From Acinetobacter sp. ANC 4648 (GTDB lineage: Bacteria; Pseudomonadota; Gammaproteobacteria; Pseudomonadales; Moraxellaceae): a stretch of 54,414 bases of DNA. The position numbers were made by a program, and so were the translations under genes. Shown piece after piece: positions 26,970 through 36,142 of this stretch. The notes below the pieces were generated by a model. It made no database searches. It worked only from the letters and a program-made list of their open reading frames with translations, and was not told where the DNA came from. Position 1 is the first letter of the stretch. Each line of letters opens with the position of its first letter. Location: positions 1-54,414 of the forward strand of contig NZ_NEGI01000010.1 in NCBI RefSeq assembly GCF_002135345.1. Direction: 5' to 3'.

Positions 26970-28415
26970 TTATTGGTGAGCAACTTTTAAACTTTCTGGA
27001 TGTGTTTTCTGAGTTGTTGCTGCTGTCGGCTCTAGTTGATTGACTGATTTCACATTGGCTTGAGGGAATAAATGCTGTTCTAATTGTGGCAACATTAATT
27101 CCATATTTTTACCAATCACCCATTGTGGTTCTGATGGTTCAAAACCTTGGGCATTTTCCCATTTCGCAACCGTTTCAGCCGCTTGGTTAAAGGCTGACTT
27201 AATGGTTTTTTGTTCACGCATGGCCTGATCAAAGAACGCACGACCAAAATAAGTATAATCGGCTTCATTTGAACACCCAAAAGATGCCCGATCTGCGGCA
27301 GATGCGGTAATAATTAAAGTATCAGGAGACTGTAACGCAGGTACAAAACTACCGGAATAACAAGCTGAAATCACAATCACTTTCCAGCGAATTCCCGATT
27401 TATCTAAAGTTTCTCTTAACCATTTTGGATCAACATCATCCAAAGCAATTGGATCATTTTCCATTTCAAATTGATTCGGTAAACCATGTGAGGTCATATA
27501 TAAAAATAAGACATCACTTTCTTTATTCATTTGCTGTCCAATACGACGCAACGCTAATTCCATACTGGTTTTAGAAGCAATTGGAATTTCAGTCAATGTT
27601 TCAGGATTATTTACCAAGTCTATCGAACGACCAAAAGTCCCAAACCGAGTATCAAACTGTTCTTTAATTCGTTCTATTTCAAATTTGAAAACATCTTGAT
27701 AACTCACCCCAGCCACACCTAAAAAATACCAATGTGTCTGTGCAAACTCACCAAATTGAATCTGTTCAATCGATTTATTTAATAGGCGACTCTGCGTATA
27801 AAAAGCAGTTTCAGATAATGTCGGTGGAGACTCCTCAACCTTCCATATCGGTTGATCTTGAACAGACATTTGCCACACAATTAAAGTGAATAAGGTTGCG
27901 AGCATAATTAAAGCACGCTCCCACCATGGCCACTTTAGCTCACGCGCAAACACCCAAACGACAGCTAAACTTTGCCAAACAAATAACACCATAAAAATGA
28001 TGGGTAAATAATCATAGGTAAAGTTAGGAAGAAAATCTAAACTTCCCAAATACTGAATAAAACTTTGTAATAGCGCAATATGTGTGTCAAGTACCAACCA
28101 CAACAAGGTTGGAACTAACATCAAGCGTGGATTGTTAGTTCGTTGAGAAAGGAAAATACCGACAATCAGGGCAATAAAAGGCCATAACGCATAGCTGACG
28201 AGACCTTGTTTATTAAATACGCCACCATCGCCTGCGACCAACCAACTAAATAAGGTATTCGCACTAGCGCCTAAAATCCCCCAAAAAATAAGTTGGAGAA
28301 TGGATGGTCGAACGATTTGAAGCGATTTTCGAGACCCTAAAAATAACCACAAACCTGCACGTTGGTTACTTTTTAAATCATGCCAGAAGTTAATCGAGGG
28401 TTTAAGGTCTATCAT
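26970..28415 (-). CDS. Membrane-anchored C13-family (legumain/caspase-fold) peptidase
   Basis: 481 aa. Residues about 38-185 hold five or six hydrophobic helices; the rest is a soluble domain. The domain carries the C13/clan CD dyad: His310 in LFLYMTSHGLPN and Cys352 in VIVISACYSGSF, followed by ITASAADRASFG typical of the caspase-like fold. Bacterial proteins of this type are poorly studied. Topology would place the peptidase domain on one side of the inner membrane after the last helix near residue 182. It is followed 14 bases later by fghA. Function and substrate unknown; cleavage after Asn or Asp is a family expectation only. Confidence 0.8.
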   Translation of the reverse strand: MIDLKPSINFWHDLKSNQRAGLWLFLGSRKSLQIVRPSILQLIFWGILGASANTLFSWLVAGDGGVFNKQGLVSYALWPFIALIVGIFLSQRTNNPRLMLVPTLLWLVLDTHIALLQSFIQYLGSLDFLPNFTYDYLPIIFMVLFVWQSLAVVWVFARELKWPWWERALIMLATLFTLIVWQMSVQDQPIWKVEESPPTLSETAFYTQSRLLNKSIEQIQFGEFAQTHWYFLGVAGVSYQDVFKFEIERIKEQFDTRFGTFGRSIDLVNNPETLTEIPIASKTSMELALRRIGQQMNKESDVLFLYMTSHGLPNQFEMENDPIALDDVDPKWLRETLDKSGIRWKVIVISACYSGSFVPALQSPDTLIITASAADRASFGCSNEADYTYFGRAFFDQAMREQKTIKSAFNQAAETVAKWENAQGFEPSEPQWVIGKNMELMLPQLEQHLFPQANVKSVNQLEPTAATTQKTHPESLKVAHQ

Positions 28416-28549
28416 AGAAATTCTGTTCAGGCAGAAGGCTTTTATCAGCCTATCCTAGTGTATGCTCGGCTAAATTTTTATCAATGCTACTTTGAACTAT
28501 ATAACAATTTTTTGACTATTTTTAACTCGATTACCAAATTACTCAATAA

Positions 28550-29356
28550 CTATTTAGAAAAATAGGCATCAAAACGACATGCATCACCTAGCCATTGATG
28601 ATCTGGAGTTCGCTCAGCTAAATATACGGCCAATCTCGGGCGTTTCACAATGACTCGCTTAGCAAGTTGTATTGCCAATTCAAGTAAATCATCACCCAAA
28701 TCCATTTCACCATCCTCAGGTAAAAGTAAATGTAGCAATTGCATTTGTTTTTTGACTTGTGCTTGTTTTTTTATTGCCTGTTGATTTTGATCTCTTTGTG
28801 GAAACATCGGATCTAGATATATCACATCAAAATGATGGTCTTGCTGAATTTGCTGTTGTAAGTATGCTGCTGAATCTGAAAACACCAAATTAATTCGCTC
28901 AACCACTTTAGCTAAGAATGGATCATGTTCGTTTTGACGTTTTGAATCTTCCAACAAAGTAAATAAAATCGGATGCCGCTCGATTAATGTCACCTGTGCA
29001 CCCAAATATGCCATCAGTAAACTGTCATGACCCAGTCCAGCTGTCGCATCAATCAAATTTGGTTTTTCTGCTAAATTACAAGCTCGAGCAATCATTTCAG
29101 ATTTGAGGCTTGCCCTTTTTAAGCGTGCACTTTCAGCTTTCCAATCAGGCTGCATTTTCATGCCATTGGCAGAAAGCCACAAGCCTTGCTTATCTACACA
29201 CAATGCTAATTCAGGATTTAAACGTAAAAATCGAGCATTTAATTGTTCAATGACATCAATATTTACATCAACCAAACGTGAAGAAAGCACAGCTTGATAG
29301 TGCTGTGCTTTCTGTAAATTGTCTGGTTCGGTAAATAAGCGAATTTCGCTTACCAT
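28550..29356 (-). CDS. rsmJ: 16S rRNA m2G1516 methyltransferase RsmJ
   Basis: 268 aa SAM-dependent methyltransferase modifying G1516 of 16S rRNA. Motif I is [20 protein letters not shown], the acidic loop LIERHP follows, and the catalytic-region motif is [11 protein letters not shown]. The ATG at 29354-29356 (MVSEIRLF) is chosen because the upstream 20 codons are unlike the family and lie inside uppP; the sequence TTATGGTAA shows the rsmJ ATG overlapping the end of uppP by seven bases. Likely translated by coupling to uppP. Confidence 0.88.
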   Translation of the reverse strand: MVSEIRLFTEPDNLQKAQHYQAVLSSRLVDVNIDVIEQLNARFLRLNPELALCVDKQGLWLSANGMKMQPDWKAESARLKRASLKSEMIARACNLAEKPNLIDATAGLGHDSLLMAYLGAQVTLIERHPILFTLLEDSKRQNEHDPFLAKVVERINLVFSDSAAYLQQQIQQDHHFDVIYLDPMFPQRDQNQQAIKKQAQVKKQMQLLHLLLPEDGEMDLGDDLLELAIQLAKRVIVKRPRLAVYLAERTPDHQWLGDACRFDAYFSK

Positions 29357-30174
29357 AATTTCCAACCTGTTAAAGCAAAAAGTAAAATGATTAAACCAGA
29401 TACAATACGATACCAAGCAAAAATCATGAAATCACGCTTAGCAACGTAAGCAACTAAAGCACGAATGAGAATAAGAGCAGAAACAAATGAAACAATGAGA
29501 CCAACAAAAAATACTGTCCAGTCTTGGGTAGTTTCATAAATATGATAATTTTTATATAAATCAAGTAAGCCTGCGCCAACGATGACAGGAATACCTAAAA
29601 AGAATGAAAACTCAGTAGCCGCTTTGCGTGAAATTCCCAACATCATGCCGCCAATAATGGTTGCACCAGAACGCGAGGTTCCCGGAATTAATGCCAAGAC
29701 TTGAATTAAACCAATATAAATCGCTTCTCTTAAAGAAATATTTTCGACTTCTACTGCATTGACTGCTGGCGGATTTTTTTCGACCCACCAAATAATCACA
29801 CCACCCACAATCAAACCAATTGCAACAGAAATATCATTAAACAATAATGCCTTAACGGTTTCACCAAAAGTTAAACCTACGATCATAATTGGAATAGATG
29901 CAACAATCAGACTCACCCCAAGATGTCTTCCTTTTTTTTCACCAGTGAGCAAACCCGTGGCAGCGCCCCAAAGTTTGGCCCAATATTCATAAACGACGGC
30001 AAGAATCGCTCCCATCTGAATAGCGACAACAAAAAGATCACTTTTTTCTTTGGTCCAGAAATTCATCAATTCAGCAGCAAGAATTAAATGCCCTGTACTA
30101 GAAATGGGTAAAAACTCAGTGACGCCTTCAACAATACCCATGATGGCTGCTTTAAGGAGCAGTAAAAGATCCAT
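29350..30174 (-). CDS. uppP: Undecaprenyl-diphosphate phosphatase
   Basis: 274 aa polytopic inner-membrane enzyme that recycles C55-PP to C55-P for cell-wall synthesis and gives bacitracin tolerance. Motif 1 is [16 protein letters not shown] and motif 2 is [16 protein letters not shown], both with the catalytic Glu/Ser/Arg residues. About eight membrane helices. It starts 15 bases after the tsaB stop and overlaps rsmJ, so tsaB-uppP-rsmJ form one unit. Confidence 0.93.
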   Translation of the reverse strand: MDLLLLLKAAIMGIVEGVTEFLPISSTGHLILAAELMNFWTKEKSDLFVVAIQMGAILAVVYEYWAKLWGAATGLLTGEKKGRHLGVSLIVASIPIMIVGLTFGETVKALLFNDISVAIGLIVGGVIIWWVEKNPPAVNAVEVENISLREAIYIGLIQVLALIPGTSRSGATIIGGMMLGISRKAATEFSFFLGIPVIVGAGLLDLYKNYHIYETTQDWTVFFVGLIVSFVSALILIRALVAYVAKRDFMIFAWYRIVSGLIILLFALTGWKLW

Positions 30175-30189
30175 GTGTTTTCCTAAATA

Positions 30190-30855
30190 TTATGGTTTAC
30201 CTTGTTCTGGAATTTTTTTCCAAGCATTATCACGCAAATAAACAGGCAATGCGTATTCTGCACTTACCCATTGCTGTTGCTTTGCATTGTATCTTGCAAT
30301 TTCTGCAATATCGTCCGCATTTGCATGAATATACTGGTATTCTGTAGCTTCAGGCTTAATTAAAACTGAACCAGAACCAATGAGTGTAAATTTTTGATAT
30401 TCAGCAGCTTGGTCATAATCGAGTAATTTTTCTTCATCGACCAATTGCATAATATTATTCTCATCACATTGAAAACTAGCTAAATACACTTCTTTCATCC
30501 GTGCATCCAAAACGGCAGTAACAGCCATTAATTTTGCTTCACGATAAGCCGCTTGTGCCAATGCCTGCAAGGTTGATACAGCAATAACGGGTAAATCATT
30601 TGCCCAAGCAAGAGCTTGTGTCACTGCAGCATTAATTCGAACCCCACTAAACGAACCAGGTCCACGACTAAATGCAATCGCGGTCAAATCAGTCAATACC
30701 AAATTCGTATGAGCCAGACCTTGTTCAATCAACGGCAAAATAGTTTGCGTTTGTGCTTTTGCTCTTTCATCTAGCTGAAAAAAAAGTGTTTGTGTTTCAT
30801 CAACTATAGAAACAGAACACTGCTCATTGGCAGTTTCCAATGCCAGCAATTTCAT
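30190..30855 (-). CDS. tsaB: tRNA t6A biosynthesis protein TsaB
   Basis: 221 aa partner of TsaD in forming N6-threonylcarbamoyladenosine on ANN-decoding tRNAs. ASKHA-fold motifs are visible: MKLLALETANEQCSVSI and AFSRGPGSFSGVRI, then VISTLQAL-like (AVSTLQALAQAAYRE) and VTAVLDARMKEVY. The ATG at 30853-30855 is preferred to a TTG two codons upstream. First gene of a three-gene unit with uppP and rsmJ. Confidence 0.9.
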   Translation of the reverse strand: MKLLALETANEQCSVSIVDETQTLFFQLDERAKAQTQTILPLIEQGLAHTNLVLTDLTAIAFSRGPGSFSGVRINAAVTQALAWANDLPVIAVSTLQALAQAAYREAKLMAVTAVLDARMKEVYLASFQCDENNIMQLVDEEKLLDYDQAAEYQKFTLIGSGSVLIKPEATEYQYIHANADDIAEIARYNAKQQQWVSAEYALPVYLRDNAWKKIPEQGKP

Positions 30856-31022
30856 GCACAACCCAACTATCTTAAAAAGTGCGAGTATTCTACTCCACTC
30901 ATTTTAATAGCGCGAGAAATTCTAGACATAGAAACAAAAAAGCCAAGGCAGAATCTGAGGAAGATATGCTGGACTATAAAATTACAGCTATGCTTCAGCT
31001 TAATTTATAAAATACAAAAATC

Positions 31023-31553
31023 TTAAAATTCAAATTTTTCTAAATCAATAAAATCCTTAAAATGCGATGCATAATGCAGAGCACTCATTTTCAAGCGGAC
31101 TTCAGCATGCTCATCTAAAGTTTTCACCACTTTTCCTGGGGAACCGATCACTAAGGAATTATCAGGAATGATTTTACCTTCTGGAATCAAAGTATTTGCA
31201 CCAATAATACAATTTTTGCCAATCACAGCATGATTTAAAACCACAGCATTAATGCCAATCAAACTATTATCACCAATGGTACAACCATGTAGAGTCGCTT
31301 GATGCCCAATCGTGACATAGTGACCAATATTCATTTCGATCCCAGCATCGGTATGTAACACTGCATTTTCTTGCACATTACTAAAGTCACCCAAGCGAAT
31401 CACACTATTATCCCCACGAATCACAGCACCAAACCAAACACTGACCTGCTGCCCTAGCTCAACCTGTCCAATCACCGTGGCACTATCTGCAATCCACCCA
31501 TCCCAAGGTTGCTGTATTGCTTTCGGAGAATGTCCTTTAAAGGTGTACATCAT
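31023..31553 (-). CDS. Gamma-class carbonic anhydrase-like protein
   Basis: 176 aa left-handed beta-helix protein of the hexapeptide-repeat type. The three zinc ligands of gamma carbonic anhydrases are placed as expected: His in VLHTDAG, and the two in [14 protein letters not shown]. Repeats such as [20 protein letters not shown] follow. YrdA/CaiE/PaaY-like homologues vary in activity, so enzyme function is not proven. It is followed upstream by the Nudix gene at 31583, 29 bases away, in the same direction. Confidence 0.85.
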   Translation of the reverse strand: MMYTFKGHSPKAIQQPWDGWIADSATVIGQVELGQQVSVWFGAVIRGDNSVIRLGDFSNVQENAVLHTDAGIEMNIGHYVTIGHQATLHGCTIGDNSLIGINAVVLNHAVIGKNCIIGANTLIPEGKIIPDNSLVIGSPGKVVKTLDEHAEVRLKMSALHYASHFKDFIDLEKFEF

Positions 31554-31582
31554 AAAATAAAATCCTTTTTCAACAGTCGCAA

Positions 31583-32206
31583 TTAATGATCTGTTGTTTT
31601 ATTAAAAATCTGTGATTTAAACGCAGGTGAATTTAGCAAAAAAGGCCATGATTTTTGATAATTTAAGCCATATTGAAACAGCGAAATCAAAATTCGGGCC
31701 GTCAGCCCCCAGACAATCTCATTCTCAACACGTAGACTTGGAAAATATAAGGATTGATGTGCCAATCGTACTTCATACGGAATAGGTTTTGATTCCATTA
31801 ATTTTTTTAAAGATACAAAAAAAATACGATCAATTTCGCTAGGCTGCGCAATTAAGTTTATTTCTGCTGGAATTAAACCGACTACGGGTTTAACCGTCAT
31901 CCCACTCTTAGCCCTTTCCATGGGTAAATCACCCAATAATTTAACATCAAATGGATTCAGTGCAGTTTCCTCCCAGGCTTCTCTGAGAGCAACCACAATA
32001 TTACTGGTATCACTGGGGTCACGCTTTCCCCCTGGAAAAGAGACTTCACCAGCATGATTATTTAAATAGACAGAACGTCGCGTGAGTAAAACTTTAGGAT
32101 CCGATTCATTGGTAATCGCTATTAACACGGCTGCATTTGCAGGCTTCATTGTTTTGGAAAAGCGTAAGCGCTGCTGCAATTCTTGTGTTAATAAGTGATC
32201 CTGCAT
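31583..32206 (-). CDS. Nudix CoA pyrophosphatase-like protein (NudL group)
   Basis: 207 aa. The CoA-specific signature [21 protein letters not shown] runs into the Nudix box [20 protein letters not shown] followed by EETAL. NudL-type enzymes split CoA to 3',5'-ADP and phosphopantetheine. First gene of a unit with the gamma carbonic anhydrase homologue. Confidence 0.82.
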   Translation of the reverse strand: MQDHLLTQELQQRLRFSKTMKPANAAVLIAITNESDPKVLLTRRSVYLNNHAGEVSFPGGKRDPSDTSNIVVALREAWEETALNPFDVKLLGDLPMERAKSGMTVKPVVGLIPAEINLIAQPSEIDRIFFVSLKKLMESKPIPYEVRLAHQSLYFPSLRVENEIVWGLTARILISLFQYGLNYQKSWPFLLNSPAFKSQIFNKTTDH

Positions 32207-32296
32207 GGTGCTCTCTTCCTTTTTTGTTGTGACTTTATCATATATGAAATTTTATGGATGAGGCTATAAATGATGCGAAAATAGCAAATTTCGGTT

Positions 32297-32878
32297 ATGC
32301 TGAGTTATCTTGCAAATTCAATGAAGCTTATGAGTTTTTGTACTGCCTGCGGACATAAAACAATAGACCAGATTCCTTTGGGAGACCATAAAGTTCGCCA
32401 AATGTGTTCAAATTGTCGAACTATTCATTATATTAATCCAAAAGTCATTTGTGGTGCTTTAGCCTTATGGGATAATAAAGTTTTACTCTGTAGACGTGCA
32501 ATTGAACCACGCTATGGATTATGGACTTTACCTGCAGGATATATGGAACTTTTTGAAACCATGGAGCAAGGTGCCGCACGTGAAACCCGTGAAGAAGCTG
32601 AAGCTGAGGTAGAAATAGAACAACTATACTGCATGTATAACATCCCTCGTATTGGTCAAATTTACGTGTTATTTAAAACTCAACTTGTGGATGGAAAATT
32701 TGGTGCAGGTGAGGAAACTATTGAAAGTCGTTTATTTTCAGAAGATGAAATTCCTTGGGAGAGTTTAGCCTTTCCAAGTGTTGAACGAACTTTACGTCAC
32801 TATTTTGAAGATCGTAAAAATGCTCAATTTCCGATGCATTTAGAAACATTAGGCAGTCGCTTAGATCACACTGGTTAA
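32297..32878 (+). CDS. Nudix hydrolase with N-terminal zinc ribbon
   Basis: Up to 193 aa. A zinc ribbon is formed by FCTACGHK and MCSNCRTIHY (CxxC...CxxC), followed by NPKVICGALALWDNKVLLCRR and the Nudix box GYMELFETMEQGAARETREE with AEAEV after it. This is the NudC/NadR-like zinc-ribbon Nudix layout found in putative ADP-ribose or NAD-related pyrophosphatases; the substrate is unknown. Starts at 32297, 32321 and 32330 are possible; none has a strong ribosome-binding site, and 32321 (MKLMSFCTACGH) fits the family best. Confidence 0.83.
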   Translation: MLSYLANSMKLMSFCTACGHKTIDQIPLGDHKVRQMCSNCRTIHYINPKVICGALALWDNKVLLCRRAIEPRYGLWTLPAGYMELFETMEQGAARETREEAEAEVEIEQLYCMYNIPRIGQIYVLFKTQLVDGKFGAGEETIESRLFSEDEIPWESLAFPSVERTLRHYFEDRKNAQFPMHLETLGSRLDHTG

Positions 32879-32900
32879 TTGAATAAAAAATTTATACTAT

Positions 32901-32931
32901 AAAAAAACCATCCTAAAAGGATGGTTTTTTT
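32901..32931. terminator. Bidirectional terminator between the Nudix gene and filF
   Basis: AAAAAACCATCC and GGATGGTTTTTT pair around TAAAA. It separates two convergent genes (plus-strand Nudix, minus-strand filF) and has U tracts both ways. Confidence 0.88.
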
Positions 32932-32942
32932 AACTTAAATCT

Positions 32943-34859
32943 TTATTTGGTTTTTAAAGTATAGCAACTTGGTAGTTCGATATTAATAGTACCACTTGAT
33001 CGCTTGGCTAAATCTAATTGAGCCTGATTGGCTTTATCTTTATTCGCACTATTAAAGATAGATTGAGAAATGGCTTGCAGATTGCCCCACTGAGCCTCAG
33101 TTGCATACTGTCCATTCCAACCAGTAATATTAATACCGTGTGCTGTTGACTTATCCACAATTAAATTTTGTAAATTCATACGCACACCACCCGAAGTAAA
33201 TGAAGGCACATCACCTGAGCCAGTCTGTGGTAAGAACATCAAACTTTCATTTAACCCAACTAAGACACCATCCAAATTACCAAAAACTGGATTAGATAAA
33301 ATCATCCGTAATGTTAATGATTTATCACTATTATCATAGTTTGCAGCACCTGTTGTTCCAATACGATATTGTTGAACCCCACTAGCTGTGTCTTTATATG
33401 TTGTCGGATTCACATCAGAACATGTAGCTGAACTTAAATCAGTACTAGTGGCATCCGCACCAATATTGGTTCGAATATCCCCTTTTTCATCCACCACAAT
33501 GCCCAGTTTAACCTTAGGAAGAGTTTTATCTTCAAAACTAAAGATAAGGTTAGCATACAGTGGGAATATATATTGCTCACCCGTCTTCACAGTATTAACG
33601 GTTTGAAATACACGTTTATCTAAATACGTTGCAGGATTGGTCTTATATACATCAATAGAACCAGTAAATTGATCATTTTCAATATTTTGTTTCCACTTCC
33701 CATAAACACTTGGATCTACTGGCGGTTTCGTATCACCCGTGACCCTTTTATACATAAATTCGGTACCAGGAATTGTGGTTCCATTGAATAATGTTCCTTG
33801 AAAAATTTCTAAATTATTCGCTAAGTTATTTGCTGAATGTAATTTAAAGGGTGCTGAAATTCTTTTACTAAAAGGATCAATCCATTTAGATTGTGCATCG
33901 GCATCTAACTTTTCAGGTGCGACTTGCGTTAATAAATTAATACGAGCAATTGAACTAATGACTTGATCACCAGTGGTAATCGGTGTTCCCATCCACTGTA
34001 CGGCATAACCTGTGGTATAGCCTTGACGTGTCGTTAATAAATATAAGTTTGCAATGGCTTCTTTACCTGAAGGGCTCGAACCATAAAAACCACCTAAATC
34101 AACATTTGGACCTGAAACAGCAAGAAAGTTTGCTGTATAAATATTAACATTGGCAAGATTAATGAGCTGCTCAGCCACTTGTTGTGCAGCAGTTTCACTC
34201 ACTAAGTTTACATTTAACCAAGGTTGCAAAATATTGACATAACTTCCATCTAGAAAATTGCCAACATCCACAGAGGACTCAATTTTGCTTAAATTATTTT
34301 TAAACTGTTTCGATAACTCTAAAGGTTGAATATCCCCGACTAAATTTGTATCTTGAGTAACAGCAACGGCTTGAAAAATACGTGTCAAACCCACCATAAC
34401 TTTAAATGTATCATCACTCATAGACATCGATACAGGTGCTTTGCCTGTCATTGCTGTCGCTATATCAATTAAACCAATTTGCGTCGGTTGTGCAGTTACT
34501 TTTAATGGATTTAACTTACTTAAATCAACCGAACCTAGAGTTATTTTTTTACTTGTTTCAGACCCCTGAATATAAAAATTAACTTTATCTCCAACACCAC
34601 AACCCCCAATTGCTACATTTTGAACCATTTCAGTAATAAAATGATTTTTTTGATCACTACTACAGTCAAAATTGAGCCCTTCAATAGGATAATCTACCAC
34701 AAAAGATTGACACTTTTCCGCAGTTGGTAGACAACCATTAGTCGATGTTACGATCCCTTTATTTGGGTCTTCATGGATAACGGCACTTTCGCCACCACAA
34801 CCTGATAAGGCTGCCACCAACCCAGTTAAGGCAAAAGGTATAATAAATTTATTTTTCAT
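32943..34859 (-). CDS. filF: Putative pilus/envelope lipoprotein FilF
   Basis: 638 aa. A lipoprotein signal ends in the lipobox LSGCGG (residues about 18-22), so the protein is lipid-anchored, probably in the outer membrane. The rest is Ser/Thr/Asn-rich and beta-like, with two Cys pairs early (GCLPTAEKCQSF, CSSDQ/GGCGVG). Last gene of filA-F, 17 bases after filE. Acinetobacter homologues are annotated as pilus assembly protein FilF; direct evidence for that role is not in the sequence. Confidence 0.75.
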   Translation of the reverse strand: MKNKFIIPFALTGLVAALSGCGGESAVIHEDPNKGIVTSTNGCLPTAEKCQSFVVDYPIEGLNFDCSSDQKNHFITEMVQNVAIGGCGVGDKVNFYIQGSETSKKITLGSVDLSKLNPLKVTAQPTQIGLIDIATAMTGKAPVSMSMSDDTFKVMVGLTRIFQAVAVTQDTNLVGDIQPLELSKQFKNNLSKIESSVDVGNFLDGSYVNILQPWLNVNLVSETAAQQVAEQLINLANVNIYTANFLAVSGPNVDLGGFYGSSPSGKEAIANLYLLTTRQGYTTGYAVQWMGTPITTGDQVISSIARINLLTQVAPEKLDADAQSKWIDPFSKRISAPFKLHSANNLANNLEIFQGTLFNGTTIPGTEFMYKRVTGDTKPPVDPSVYGKWKQNIENDQFTGSIDVYKTNPATYLDKRVFQTVNTVKTGEQYIFPLYANLIFSFEDKTLPKVKLGIVVDEKGDIRTNIGADATSTDLSSATCSDVNPTTYKDTASGVQQYRIGTTGAANYDNSDKSLTLRMILSNPVFGNLDGVLVGLNESLMFLPQTGSGDVPSFTSGGVRMNLQNLIVDKSTAHGINITGWNGQYATEAQWGNLQAISQSIFNSANKDKANQAQLDLAKRSSGTINIELPSCYTLKTK

Positions 34860-34876
34860 AATCCTAATCTCTTTGC

Positions 34877-36142
34877 TTATCGAATAACACTAAGCTTGAT
34901 TTGTCCTTCATTGGACAATTGTTTATTTTCAACATCTATAGCTGATGATAACGGGGTCATAAACAGATATGCCGCGGATTGTGGTTTTTTTAATACCCCT
35001 TCAATCGCTGCATGCTGAAAATCACTTTCAGCAAATTCTTGATTTTTAAAACCACTGACACCCTCAATAACACATCCCTTCTGATCTAAAAACACGACCA
35101 ATGGCCAATAATAACTTGGCGTTTTCTGTGAAGATGCAAATGAGGTAAATAGAATATCTTGAACCTGAGGATCTATTTTCACCACTTCATAGACAAATTT
35201 CTCTTTAATCGGTGCTACAGGCCAAAATCCCGCTTCGCGATTATTCAGCGTTAAAGACTTCGCCTTCGTCATTTTTTTATCAGTAAAACATGTCTGTTCT
35301 AGGGTATTTACAACTTCTTCTTTCGGTAATCGATAATAAGTCGAAGCCAGAATCATCGGCGAATTTACAATGGGTTTATCATTCTTCAATTTATCTAGAA
35401 ATGAACGACTTAAACCTTTTTCTCTTTCAACTGTATCAAAACGGCTAGTACCGCCAACGACACTTGGCATGATGTAAAAGCGTTTTTTCCCTTCTAAATT
35501 AAATTCCTTATCTTCTAAAAACTCATTATTGACGTATTTTACACCATCAATAATGGTGTATTGACTTTCTAATGAACCAGTATTTTTCGTACTTTCAAGA
35601 ATAGATTGAGATTCAGAGGTAGTTGTTTTTTGAATCAGAACTGGTATCTCTCCGGAGGGAAGAATCTGAGTCAATGACTGTTTTTGAGCTAATATTTGTT
35701 TCGATTGTTCTTTTTGGCTTTTATCACTTTGTTGTTGAGTACTCATATTATCTTGCAATAACTCAACATTTTTTTTGAGCTCTATGGTCTGAGGATTAAG
35801 ATCAACTTGATCTTCTTTTAGCTCAGACCGTTTAGGTAAACTGAATTGATCAGGATAAATACTATTTGTAACCGAGGGTAAATCCCTTGTTTGAACCACA
35901 CCAGCATTCTGAACTGTATGATTTTGTATCTTTGAAAGTTGACTCTCCTCCGTAGCAGATATTGCTTTTGGTTCATCAACTTTTTTTTGCACTGCCTTTT
36001 TTTGTTGTACCACCATTGGATGCCCGTCTGGTCCAATAATTGTATAAAAGCCACCTGCATACACCGTAGAAGCTATTCCAACAAGAAATAAAGTGCATGA
36101 TGTATACATGGAAACTTTTAATTTTTTCGGAAACATTACCAT
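34877..36142 (-). CDS. filE: Putative pilus/envelope assembly protein FilE
   Basis: 421 aa. A signal peptide (cut after STVYA) is followed by GGFYTIIGPDGHPMVVQ, a DUF4124-like N-terminal motif seen in periplasmic proteins. Residues about 40-150 are Gln/Lys-rich and probably disordered or coiled; the last 200 residues look like a folded domain with two Cys (QTCFTDKK, KGCVIEGV). The start may be at 36142 or at the second ATG at 36136; the latter overlaps the filD stop as TAATG. Function unknown beyond membership of the fil cluster. Confidence 0.7.
   Translation of the reverse strand: MVMFPKKLKVSMYTSCTLFLVGIASTVYAGGFYTIIGPDGHPMVVQQKKAVQKKVDEPKAISATEESQLSKIQNHTVQNAGVVQTRDLPSVTNSIYPDQFSLPKRSELKEDQVDLNPQTIELKKNVELLQDNMSTQQQSDKSQKEQSKQILAQKQSLTQILPSGEIPVLIQKTTTSESQSILESTKNTGSLESQYTIIDGVKYVNNEFLEDKEFNLEGKKRFYIMPSVVGGTSRFDTVEREKGLSRSFLDKLKNDKPIVNSPMILASTYYRLPKEEVVNTLEQTCFTDKKMTKAKSLTLNNREAGFWPVAPIKEKFVYEVVKIDPQVQDILFTSFASSQKTPSYYWPLVVFLDQKGCVIEGVSGFKNQEFAESDFQHAAIEGVLKKPQSAAYLFMTPLSSAIDVENKQLSNEGQIKLSVIR

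Noticed and set aside
28380..28565. Plus-strand 61-codon frame in the gap before the C13 gene
   Set aside because: A/T-rich chance frame with no start signal; overlaps the ends of two minus-strand genes.
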